Shown here piece by piece: positions 3,909 through 11,047 of a stretch of 11,047 nt of DNA. How positions within the stretch are numbered: the stretch's first letter is position 1; the number at the start of each line of letters is the position of its first letter. The stretch is from positions 1 through 11,047 of the forward strand of contig JANYFQ010000209.1 of assembly GCA_025362615.1 (NCBI GenBank), read 5' to 3'. The notes under the pieces are model-generated. The model had not been told where the DNA came from. It saw nothing but the letters and a program-made list of their open reading frames with translations, and did no database searches. Source of the DNA: Hymenobacter sp. (GTDB lineage: Bacteria; Bacteroidota; Bacteroidia; Cytophagales; Hymenobacteraceae). A program made the position numbers and the translations under genes.

Positions 3909-6900
3909 ATGGGTACTTTTTCTACTGCCTGGGGCCGCTTTGGCGCGGCTATTTTATGGGTGTTGCTGCCGCTGCTGGGCTGGGGGCAGGCGACGGTTGT
4001 AAACTACGATTTCAACGCCGCCACCAGCTACGCGGCCCCGGCTCCGGCTACGGCGCTCAACGTATCGAGTGCCCTCAGTTCGACGGAGGCGTTTAATACG
4101 GCATCCGGAACGGCTTCGGGAGGGGCGGCTTTCACGGCCAACACGTCGGGCACTGGGGTTACAATGAGTAACTCGTCTGGCACAAACACCCGGTATTTTC
4201 AATTTCAATTGGGTGGCACCGCGCTGAACACCTACAGCGCCTACAAGCTCTACTTCCAAGCCCAGCGGTCGAACACCGGGGCCACGACCGCCACCATTGC
4301 CTACAGCACCAACGGCACGAGCTACACCAACTTCGGCACCACCTACGCGCCAGGCAATGGCAGCTTTGCCGAAGCCAGCGTTGATTTGAGCGCCGTGACG
4401 GCCATCGACAACAAGACCAGCGTTTATTTCCGCATCCTGGTCAGCGGAGCCTCTGGCACGGGTACCTACCGTATCGACAATTTCCAGGTCCAGGCCACGT
4501 CCCCTGCCCCCACCCTTACCCCCAGCGGCACCCTCACCGGTTTTGCCACCAACTTTGCCAGCGCCTCGGCCGAACAGAGCTACACCCTCAGTGGCTCGAA
4601 CCTGACGGCGGGCGGGGGCACCATCACCGTGACTCCGCCCGCCGGGTACCAACTCAGCAAAAGCAGCGGCAGCGGCTACGCTACCGCCGGAACGGCCATT
4701 ACGTTTACCTACGCGGGCACTGCGCTGGGCAGCAGCACGATTTACGTGCGGCTGGCCGCTGGGCTGGCCGCTACGGCCTACGCGGGCAACATCACCCACG
4801 CCGGGGGGGGGGCTACGGCCAACGTGGCCGTGACCGGGGCCGTGGCTCCGACGCTGACCGAGGTGCTGGTGCCGCAATACGCGGTGAGCAACGCCGGCAG
4901 CAACCGCGTGCCGTATGCGTTTCTGGTCACGTTGAGCAACCTCACGCCCAACGTCACCTACAACTATTTTACCAAGGCCGTGGCCAACGGCACGTCGCCC
5001 AACACGGGGTCGGCGGGCAATTCCATTTTTGCCAACAAGAGCGGGGCGTTTACGTTGTCAACCGGCCCGGCTTTTTCGGCCGGCAACTTTGGGACATTTC
5101 CGTCTTCGAACACCGGCACGTACACCGGTTGGTTTGTTTTGGAAACCAGCGGCAACGCTATTTTTAACAGCGCCGCCCTCATCCAACCCATCGTTACGCT
5201 CAACGACGGGGCGGGCGGCACCACTTCGATTGGGGCCGTGGCCACGCCTTCGCCCGTAACCTGCCTGGCCCTGGCCACTACTTCGGCCGATGCCACCGGC
5301 CTCTACGGCACCACGGCGGCCCCGGCCAAAAACTTTGTGGTGAGCTACGACAACACGGCCATCGGCAGCACCACCAACCGCCCCCTCTACGCCAGCTTTG
5401 TAGAAAATGACGGTGCAGCCGAAACCACCAGCTACGCCGCCTTTTACACCGCCAACGTGAACGGCACGGACGGCCGCTACGGCCTGCTCACCCCCAATAC
5501 CAACGCCAACGGCATCCGCCGCCTCGAGCAATGCGCCCTGGCCGACGGCACCCTGGTGTGCGCCAACACCAGCACCACCGGCACCTGGCCCAGCGGCACC
5601 AACACCGTGAACCCCACCGGCGGCGGCACCACGCCGCTGGTGCTGACCGTGACCGACGCGCCGCTGACGGCCCTCGGGGCCGTCACGCTGGGCACCACCA
5701 CTGGGCAGGTGGGCGATGCCGTCACCATCACGGGCAGCAATTTTGTGGCCGGTAGTGGCAACACCACCGTCAGCTTCAACGGCACCGCCGCCACCGTGAC
5801 GGCCGTGAACGCAGCGGGCACCAGCCTGACTACCACCGTGCCCGCCGGGGCCACCACTGGCACCGTGCTGGTGAACACCACCAGCACCTGCAGCACCGCC
5901 CAAAGCGGCGGCACTTACACCGTGACGACGGCCGCCACGCCCACCCTGGCCGCTACGCCCGCCAGCCTGAGCGGTTTCACTTACGTGGCCGGCAGCGGGC
6001 CTTCGGCCGAGCAGAATTACAGCCTCAGCGGCAGCAACCTCACCGGTGCCCCCGGCAACATTGCCGTCACGGCCCCCGCCAACTACGAGGTGTGCCTGAG
6101 CAGCGGCGGCACCTTCACGGCCAGCGTGAGCGTGCCCTACACCAGCGCCACGCTGAACGCCACTCCCATCTACGTGCGCCTGAAAAGCGGCCTGAGCGCG
6201 GCCAGCTACAGCGGCAACGTGGCCAACGTCGGCGGCGGGGTCAGCCTCAACGTGGCCCTGGGCGGCAGCGTGAGCGCCCCCGCGCCCGCGCTCGTGGTGT
6301 CGGCCATCAGCGGGCCGCTGGGCAGCACGGCGGCCGGCACCGCCGGCACCCCCCAGACCTACACCCTGAGCGGCACCAACCTGACGGCCGCCGTGAGCAT
6401 TGCCGCCCCCGCCCGCACCGAAGTGAGCCTGAGCAGCGGCAGCGGCTACGCCGCCACCCTGAGCGTGCCGGCCAGCGGCACGCTGGCCAGCACCACCATT
6501 TACGTGCGCCTCGCGGCCAGCGCCACGGCGGGCGCGGCGGGCAGCCCCGTAACCAACGCCAGCACCGGGGCCACCACCCAGAACGTGGCCGTGAGCGGCA
6601 CCGTGACCGGGGCCCCCACCAACTGCGTGGCCGAAAACTTCAACGCCTTTGCCTCGGGCGATGCCACCACGCCCACGGGCCTGACGGCGACGGGGCTGGG
6701 CATTTACAGCAGCGCCGGCAACTTTGGGGCGGCGGCCAACTCGGCGCAGTTCAACAGCACCGGCGACCAGCTCGAAACCGGGACGCTGACCACGCCCTCG
6801 TCGCTCTCGTTTTTTCTGAAGGGCAACGGCATCACCGGGGCCTCGGCCCTGCTCGTGGAGGGCTTCAACGGCTCGGCCTACGTCACGATTGACAACGTGA

Positions 6901-9900
6901 CCCCCACCAACAGCGCCACCCCCAAGAGCTACACCACCGGCCTGGGCGGCTACACCAAGTTCCGCTTCACCTACACCAAAAGCGGCGGCAACATTGCCTT
7001 TGACGACCTGGTGGTGGTGTGCAGCGCCCCGGCCGGCCCCACCATCGCCGTGGCCCCGGCCAGCCTGAGCCTGGGCAGCACCAACGCCGGCACGGCCAGC
7101 GCCCCGGCCCAAACCTACACCCTGAGCGGCAGCAACCTCACCGGCAACCTGACCCTGACGGCCCCGACCGGGGTCGAAATCAGCCAGACCAGCGCCACGG
7201 CCGGCTTCGCGGCCACCCTGACGGTGACGGCCAGCGGCACGCTGGCGAACACCCCGATTTACGTCCGCATTGCTGCCACGGCCACCGCCGGCCCCATCAC
7301 GGGCAGCGTGGCCAACGCCGGCGGCGGGGCCAGCCCCCAAACCGTGGCCCTGAGCGGCACCGTGAACCCCGCCCTCACCGCCACCCTCACCCTCACGCCG
7401 GCCGCCCTCAGCGGCTTCGGCTACGTGGTGGGCAGCGGCCCCGCAGCGGCCCAGAGCTACCTGCTCGGCGGCTCGACCCTCACGGCCGGCGGCGGCACCA
7501 TTGCCGTGGATGCCACCGGCACCGACTACGAAGTGGCCCTGAGCAGCGGCGGCCCTTATGCCGCCACCCAAATCGTGCCCTACAGCGGCACGAACCTGCC
7601 CAACACGCCCGTGTTTGTGCGCCTCAAGGCCGGGCTGCCCGTGGGCAGCTACCTGGGCCAGACCATCGCCAACAGCGGCGGCGGGGCCCCGGCCCAGAAC
7701 CTGACCGTGGACGGGGCCGTGAGCGCCCTGCCCACGCCCGCGCTGGCCGTGGCCCCGGCCGCCCTCAGCGGCTTCGGCTACGTGGTGGGGGCCGGCCCCT
7801 CGGCGGCCCAGAGTTTCAGCCTGAGCGGCTCGGCCCTGACGGCCGGCGGCGGCACCCTGGCGGTGGATGCCACCGGCACGAGCTACGAAGTGGCCCTGAG
7901 CAGCACCGGCCCCTATGCCGCCACGCAAAGCGTGCCCTACGCCGGCACGAGCCTGCCCAACACGCCCGTGTTTGTGCGCCTGAAGGCCGGCCTGCCCGTG
8001 GGCAGCTACAACGGCCAGCTCATCACGAGCAGCGGCGGCGGGGCCACGGCCCAAACCGTGAGCGCCGACGGCACGGTGAGCGCCTCGGCCAGCCTGAGCG
8101 TAACGCCCGGCAGCCTGAGCGGCTTCAGCTACACCGTGGGCAGCGGCACGTCGGCCACCCAAACCTACACCCTGGCGGCCACCGCCCTGAGCACCCCCAC
8201 CGGCACCCTGACCGTGAGCGCGGCCGGGGCCCCGGCCTACGAAATTGCGCTCAGCAGCACCGGCCCCTTCGGCGCCGCGCTGAGCGTGCCCTACACCGGC
8301 AGCGCGTTGGCGGGCACGGCCATCTACGTGCGCCTGAAGGCCGGCCTGGCCCTGGGCAGCTACAACAACCAAACCCTGGCCAACAGCGGCGGCGGGGCCA
8401 CCGCCCAACCCGTGACCCTGGACGGCAGCGTGACAACCGGGGCCAGCGCCTGCGTGGCCGAAGGCTTCGACAACGCGGCCACGGCGCTGCCGAGCAACTT
8501 CAACTTCACGGCCATTGTGGCCGGCGATGTGTACACGGCGGCCGGCGATGTTGGCGCGGCGGCCCCGGCCCTCAAACTCGACGACAGCGGCGACCGCCTC
8601 GTGACGCCCGCCGTGAGCAACCCGGTGGGCCTCTCGTTCTTCGTGAAGGGCCAGGGCACCGACGCGGCCTCGGCCCTGCTCGTGGAAGGCTACGACGGGG
8701 CCAACTACACCACCATCGACAACATCAGCCCGCTGCCTACCACCGGCACCACCCAAACCTATAATACTGGCACGGGCATCAGCGCGGCCTTCATCAGCTT
8801 CCGCTTCACCTACACCAAAAGCGTGGGCGACCTGGCCCTGGACGACGTGCAGGTGAGCTGCGGCGCGGTGCCCCCGGCCCTGACCGTAGCCGGCGGCCCC
8901 CTCGACCTGGGCACCACCGGCGTGGGCAACGCCGGCACCCCGGCCAGCTTCACGGCCAGCGCCACCAACCTGCTGGCCCCCCTGACCGTGACGGCCCCCG
9001 CCGACACCCAGGTGAGCCTGAGCAGCAGCACGGGCTTTGGCACCAGCCTCACGCTGGTGCCGGCCAGCGGCGCGGTGGCCCCCACGCTTGTGTTTGTGCG
9101 CCTGGCCGCCACGGCCGCCATCGGCACCGTGGCCGCCGACGTGGCCCTGGCCAGCGGCGCGGCCTCGGCCACGGTGCCCGTAACGGGCGAAGTAACCAGC
9201 GGCACCGTGTTCTACTACAACACCCTTGCCGCCGGCCCCCTCAACAGCCCCGGCAGCTTCGGGCTGGCCGCCAACGGCACCGGCACCGCGCCGGCCGACT
9301 TCCTCACGGCCGGCCGCACCTACGTCGTGACCGGCACCAACGGCACGCTGAGCGCCAACTGGGCCGTGAGCGGCACCGGCAGCAAGGTGGTGGTGGCGGC
9401 CGGGGCCACGCTCACCATCCCGGTGGGCTTCACCTTCGGCGGCACCCTCGACCAGGCCGCCAACTCGACCCTGGCCGTGGCCAGCACCACCCAAACCTTC
9501 GGCACCAGCGGCCTGCTCAAGCAGGGCGTGCAGGACTTGACGAGCACCATCGAGCTGGCCCAGGCCGGCTCCTACACCGTCCCCGTCACGCCCGTGTACC
9601 AAACCCTGAAGCTGACCAACGGCACCAAGGTGTTTCCGGGCACGGCCACCTCGGGCTTCGTGACGGTGAACGGGAACCTGGTTTTCGGCAACGTGGTGGT
9701 GGCCGGCGCGGGCACCAACAGCAGCGGGCGCTCGGCTTTCCAGTACAGCGCCGTGCAGTTTGCGGGCGACATCATCCAGCTCGCCGGCACGAGCTACGAC
9801 CGCACCCGCAGCCTGACGCTGCAACCCATCGGCACGGGCAAAACCCAGACCCTGTACGGCAACGGCTTCGGCCCCATCGAAGCCTACCGGCTGAGCGACA

Positions 9901-11047
9901 ACGGCGTTTCGACCACGCCGCCGGCCGCCCCCTCGGCCAGCAACACGGCGGCCAACGCCCAGCAGGTGGTGCTGGCCAACGTGGCCTTCGGCACGGCCAC
10001 GCCGGCCACTACTGTGCTCATGGTGGCCAACCTGTTTACGGGCGGCGTGCTGCTGGCCAACCAGTTTTCGTCGCTCACCCTCACCCCCAACACCACGCTG
10101 CGCGGCTTCACCGACGGCACCGTGTCGGGGGGCTTCAACTTCTTTACGGCCCACCGGGGGCGGCTCAAGCTGCTCGACGGCTGCAACCTGGAGTTTTACC
10201 GGGGCACCAACAACGCCTTCTCGCTCGGTACGCTGTTCGTGGACCCCGGCTTCAACACCTGCCGCAACCTGTATCTGAACACCACCGCCTCGACGCTCGG
10301 GGCCAACGTGCTCAACCTGACGAGCGACCTGAACGTGACCGGCGTGGCGACGCTCGACAACGGGGCGCTCAACATCGGCCCCAACACCCTCAACCTGACC
10401 GGCTCGCTGGCCGTGGCCACCGGGGGCTTCCTGCGCGGCTCCGGCACCAGCAACCTCACCATTGGCGGCACCGGGGCCTTCGGGGCGCTCGAGTTTGAGA
10501 ATACTTTCCGCCTGCTCCGCAACCTGACCCTGAACCGCGCCGGCAACGCCACCCTCACGCTGGCCGCCCCGCTCGTGGTAAACAACGTGCTCGACCTGAC
10601 CAACGGCGTGGTGCTGACGACGGCCGCCAACCTGCTCACGCTGAGCAAAACCGGCCCCACGGCCCTGGCCGGCGGCTCGGCCAGCAGCTACGTGAACGGC
10701 CCGCTGGCGCGGGCCACGGCCACGGGCGCGGCCACGGTGGCCTTCCCCATCGGCAAGGGCGCGGCCTACCGGCCCCTCACCCTGAGCACCGCCACCCAAA
10801 CCAGCACCCCCACCTACACGGCCGAAGTGCTGGCCGGCTCGGCCCGCACCACGGCCGTGGCGGCCCCGCTCACGCGGGTGTCCGACATCCGCTACTACCG
10901 CCTCGACCCCAGCGCCCAGCCCACGGGCTACATCGGCACGGTCACGCTCAGCTTCGGCCCCGACGACCTCGTGAACGTGCCGGCCGCGACCTCCTTCGTG
11001 GTGGCCAAGCGCCCCCGCGGGGCCGCCGGCCCCTGGGCCAACGCCGG
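3909..11047 (+). CDS. giant secreted multi-repeat surface protein (adhesin-like, probable T9SS cargo), partial at the 3' end
   Basis: One frame stays open from the ATG at 3909 to the window edge, at least 2,379 residues. Residues 1-27 are a signal peptide (hydrophobic AAILWVLLPLLGWGQA). Then come: a jelly-roll-like N-terminal domain (28-197); repeat R1 (198-312); a unique region (313-584); an IPT/TIG domain (585-676, with GDAVTITGSNF); R2 and R3 (678-901); Cys-bounded module X1 (904-1038); R4 to R7 (1039-1511); a second module X2 (1515-1651); R8 (1652-1764); and a long beta-rich region (1765-2379) ending in YVNGPL and FPIGKG motifs common in large Bacteroidota surface proteins. There is no enzymatic motif and Lys, Met and Trp are scarce, so a structural or adhesive role outside the cell is likely. 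A T9SS sorting domain is expected beyond the edge. It is divergent from the esterase-like gene, 338 bp apart. Exact family and ligand are unknown. Confidence 0.93.
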   Translation, partial: MGTFSTAWGRFGAAILWVLLPLLGWGQATVVNYDFNAATSYAAPAPATALNVSSALSSTEAFNTASGTASGGAAFTANTSGTGVTMSNSSGTNTRYFQFQLGGTALNTYSAYKLYFQAQRSNTGATTATIAYSTNGTSYTNFGTTYAPGNGSFAEASVDLSAVTAIDNKTSVYFRILVSGASGTGTYRIDNFQVQATSPAPTLTPSGTLTGFATNFASASAEQSYTLSGSNLTAGGGTITVTPPAGYQLSKSSGSGYATAGTAITFTYAGTALGSSTIYVRLAAGLAATAYAGNITHAGGGATANVAVTGAVAPTLTEVLVPQYAVSNAGSNRVPYAFLVTLSNLTPNVTYNYFTKAVANGTSPNTGSAGNSIFANKSGAFTLSTGPAFSAGNFGTFPSSNTGTYTGWFVLETSGNAIFNSAALIQPIVTLNDGAGGTTSIGAVATPSPVTCLALATTSADATGLYGTTAAPAKNFVVSYDNTAIGSTTNRPLYASFVENDGAAETTSYAAFYTANVNGTDGRYGLLTPNTNANGIRRLEQCALADGTLVCANTSTTGTWPSGTNTVNPTGGGTTPLVLTVTDAPLTALGAVTLGTTTGQVGDAVTITGSNFVAGSGNTTVSFNGTAATVTAVNAAGTSLTTTVPAGATTGTVLVNTTSTCSTAQSGGTYTVTTAATPTLAATPASLSGFTYVAGSGPSAEQNYSLSGSNLTGAPGNIAVTAPANYEVCLSSGGTFTASVSVPYTSATLNATPIYVRLKSGLSAASYSGNVANVGGGVSLNVALGGSVSAPAPALVVSAISGPLGSTAAGTAGTPQTYTLSGTNLTAAVSIAAPARTEVSLSSGSGYAATLSVPASGTLASTTIYVRLAASATAGAAGSPVTNASTGATTQNVAVSGTVTGAPTNCVAENFNAFASGDATTPTGLTATGLGIYSSAGNFGAAANSAQFNSTGDQLETGTLTTPSSLSFFLKGNGITGASALLVEGFNGSAYVTIDNVTPTNSATPKSYTTGLGGYTKFRFTYTKSGGNIAFDDLVVVCSAPAGPTIAVAPASLSLGSTNAGTASAPAQTYTLSGSNLTGNLTLTAPTGVEISQTSATAGFAATLTVTASGTLANTPIYVRIAATATAGPITGSVANAGGGASPQTVALSGTVNPALTATLTLTPAALSGFGYVVGSGPAAAQSYLLGGSTLTAGGGTIAVDATGTDYEVALSSGGPYAATQIVPYSGTNLPNTPVFVRLKAGLPVGSYLGQTIANSGGGAPAQNLTVDGAVSALPTPALAVAPAALSGFGYVVGAGPSAAQSFSLSGSALTAGGGTLAVDATGTSYEVALSSTGPYAATQSVPYAGTSLPNTPVFVRLKAGLPVGSYNGQLITSSGGGATAQTVSADGTVSASASLSVTPGSLSGFSYTVGSGTSATQTYTLAATALSTPTGTLTVSAAGAPAYEIALSSTGPFGAALSVPYTGSALAGTAIYVRLKAGLALGSYNNQTLANSGGGATAQPVTLDGSVTTGASACVAEGFDNAATALPSNFNFTAIVAGDVYTAAGDVGAAAPALKLDDSGDRLVTPAVSNPVGLSFFVKGQGTDAASALLVEGYDGANYTTIDNISPLPTTGTTQTYNTGTGISAAFISFRFTYTKSVGDLALDDVQVSCGAVPPALTVAGGPLDLGTTGVGNAGTPASFTASATNLLAPLTVTAPADTQVSLSSSTGFGTSLTLVPASGAVAPTLVFVRLAATAAIGTVAADVALASGAASATVPVTGEVTSGTVFYYNTLAAGPLNSPGSFGLAANGTGTAPADFLTAGRTYVVTGTNGTLSANWAVSGTGSKVVVAAGATLTIPVGFTFGGTLDQAANSTLAVASTTQTFGTSGLLKQGVQDLTSTIELAQAGSYTVPVTPVYQTLKLTNGTKVFPGTATSGFVTVNGNLVFGNVVVAGAGTNSSGRSAFQYSAVQFAGDIIQLAGTSYDRTRSLTLQPIGTGKTQTLYGNGFGPIEAYRLSDNGVSTTPPAAPSASNTAANAQQVVLANVAFGTATPATTVLMVANLFTGGVLLANQFSSLTLTPNTTLRGFTDGTVSGGFNFFTAHRGRLKLLDGCNLEFYRGTNNAFSLGTLFVDPGFNTCRNLYLNTTASTLGANVLNLTSDLNVTGVATLDNGALNIGPNTLNLTGSLAVATGGFLRGSGTSNLTIGGTGAFGALEFENTFRLLRNLTLNRAGNATLTLAAPLVVNNVLDLTNGVVLTTAANLLTLSKTGPTALAGGSASSYVNGPLARATATGAATVAFPIGKGAAYRPLTLSTATQTSTPTYTAEVLAGSARTTAVAAPLTRVSDIRYYRLDPSAQPTGYIGTVTLSFGPDDLVNVPAATSFVVAKRPRGAAGPWANA
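4500..4844 (+). repeat. Ig-like repeat R1 (sub-type A) of the giant protein
   Basis: First copy of a repeat of about 115 residues. The pattern is LTGF at the start, then EQSYTLSGSNLTAGGG, an APxxYEV-like strand (here PPAGYQL), TIYVRLAAGL, and a closing GGGATxxVAVTGAV. It stands alone between the N-terminal domain and a unique region, away from the other seven copies. Confidence 0.8.
4803..4812 (+). repeat. run of 10 G inside the giant gene
   Basis: Ten consecutive G encode three Gly codons plus the first base of GCT at the end of repeat R1. With ten G the frame continues cleanly into the rest of the gene. Loss of one G would bring a TGA into frame about 20 bases downstream and truncate the product at about 307 residues. 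Confidence 0.8.
5661..5940 (+). other. IPT/TIG domain of the giant protein
   Basis: Residues about 585-676 show the IPT/TIG immunoglobulin-like pattern: GQVGDAVTITGSNFVAG, then VSFNGTAATVTAVN, then TTVPAGATTGTVLV, then a final Y-T-V strand. Such domains are common spacers in secreted and cell-surface proteins of Bacteroidota. Confidence 0.82.
5940..6611 (+). repeat. Ig-like repeats R2 (sub-type A) and R3 (sub-type B)
   Basis: R2 (5940-6272) has the sub-type A marks: ASLSGFTYVAGSGPSAEQ near its start, YEVCLSSGG, then YVRLKSGL. R3 (6285-6611) has the sub-type B marks: GSTAAGTAGTPQTYTLSGTN, TEVSLSSGSGYAATL, an ASGTLASTTIYVRLAASATAG stretch split by short loops, and no GGG near the close. Confidence 0.8.
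6618..7022 (+). other. Cys-bounded module X1 of the giant protein
   Basis: About 135 residues that begin with NCVAENF and end with FDDLVVVC, with the core LSFFLKGNG, ASALLVEGFNG, ITIDN-like YVTIDNV and FRFTYTKSGG. It resembles jelly-roll, carbohydrate-binding-like modules (inference). The two Cys at its ends could pair. A second copy occurs at 8451-8861. Confidence 0.7.
7023..8438 (+). repeat. Ig-like repeats R4 (sub-type B) and R5, R6, R7 (sub-type A)
   Basis: R4 (7023-7366) follows module X1 directly. R5 (about 7380-7737) and R6 (about 7738-8086) are very similar at the DNA level with a constant 357-bp offset (for example GTGTTTGTGC at 7611 and 7968). R7 (8087-8438) is clearly related at a 351-bp offset but more diverged. 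All share SGF, a Y/F-x-L-x-x-S strand, YEVALSS, PVFVRLKAGL or YVRLKAGL, and SGGGA. Confidence 0.85.
8451..8861 (+). other. Cys-bounded module X2 of the giant protein
   Basis: Second copy of module X: begins CVAEGFD, contains LSFFVKGQG, ASALLVEGYDG, TTIDNI and FRFTYTKS, and ends LDDVQVSC. It has the same order and the same terminal Cys pair as X1, with clear but moderate sequence divergence. Confidence 0.7.
8862..9200 (+). repeat. Ig-like repeat R8 (sub-type B) of the giant protein
   Basis: Last repeat: LDLGTTGVGNAGTPASF, then APADTQVSLSSSTGFG, then VFVRLAATAAIG, closing with VTGEV. It follows X2 as R4 follows X1, which shows that the B-X-B or X-B unit was duplicated as a block or is a fixed building rule. 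Confidence 0.72.

Noticed and set aside
4803..4812. A frameshift in the giant gene at the G run
   Set aside because: With ten G in the run the frame before and after agrees, and the antisense reading through the same bases fits that length. It is kept only as a possible slippage site.
7019..8764. A plus-strand frame of about 580 codons overlapping the repeats in another phase
   Set aside because: Composition is Arg, His, Pro and Gln rich with no domain; it is a phase shadow of repeats R4-R7 and module X2.
5058..10799. An uninterrupted antisense reading frame of about 1,900 codons opposite the giant gene
   Set aside because: It is rich in Gly, Ala, His and Arg, has no recognisable domain, and arises because GC-ending codons on the plus strand leave no antisense stops. 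The plus-strand frame has a signal peptide and clear repeat domains.

Overview
The window looks like the chromosome of a high-GC member of the Bacteroidota, most likely Hymenobacter or a close relative in the Hymenobacteraceae. Three things point there: GC-rich coding sequence with GC-ending codons, promoter boxes of the Bacteroidota type (TAnnTTTG) ahead of the genes, and secreted proteins of the type IX secretion (T9SS) style. No RNA gene, insertion sequence, integrase or CRISPR array was seen.

Layout, left to right. (1) 1-832, minus strand: an Rpn-family PD-(D/E)XK nuclease whose C-terminal tail is six perfect copies of a 12-bp repeat (GREE in protein) and runs off the left edge. (2) 833-1083: no gene. 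It holds 19 heptamers in perfect register (TTTTAGG and TGTTGGG), then a second heptamer array in the opposite orientation that is a strong G-quadruplex motif on the minus strand. The two arrays can pair into a long hairpin that ends directly at the stop codon of the next gene. (3) 1084-1740, minus: a small XRE-type helix-turn-helix regulator with a large centred dyad in front of it. (4) 1741-2040: promoter and dyad of the regulator, then GC-rich palindromes behind the next gene. (5) 2041-3570, minus: a secreted phytase-like esterase-domain protein with a T9SS C-terminal sorting domain. (6) 3571-3908: divergent promoter region with a TAnnTTTG box for each gene and three CCRTAAC repeats at exact 11-bp steps. 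(7) 3909 to the right edge, plus: one continuous reading frame of at least 2,379 codons for a giant secreted repeat protein. It has a signal peptide, an IPT/TIG domain, eight Ig-like beta repeats of about 115 residues in two sub-types, two Cys-bounded jelly-roll-like modules, and a long C-terminal beta-rich region.

Functionally the right two thirds are cell-surface or secreted products that probably share T9SS export. The left third is a nuclease and regulator pair of the defence or selfish-element kind. The most interesting non-coding signals are the opposed heptamer arrays, the dyad ahead of the XRE gene, the triple 11-bp-spaced operator-like site, and a CATAAC word that lies upstream of all four genes in the same orientation, 26-34 bp before the presumed -7 box. 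The giant gene contains a run of 10 G that could make it prone to slippage.
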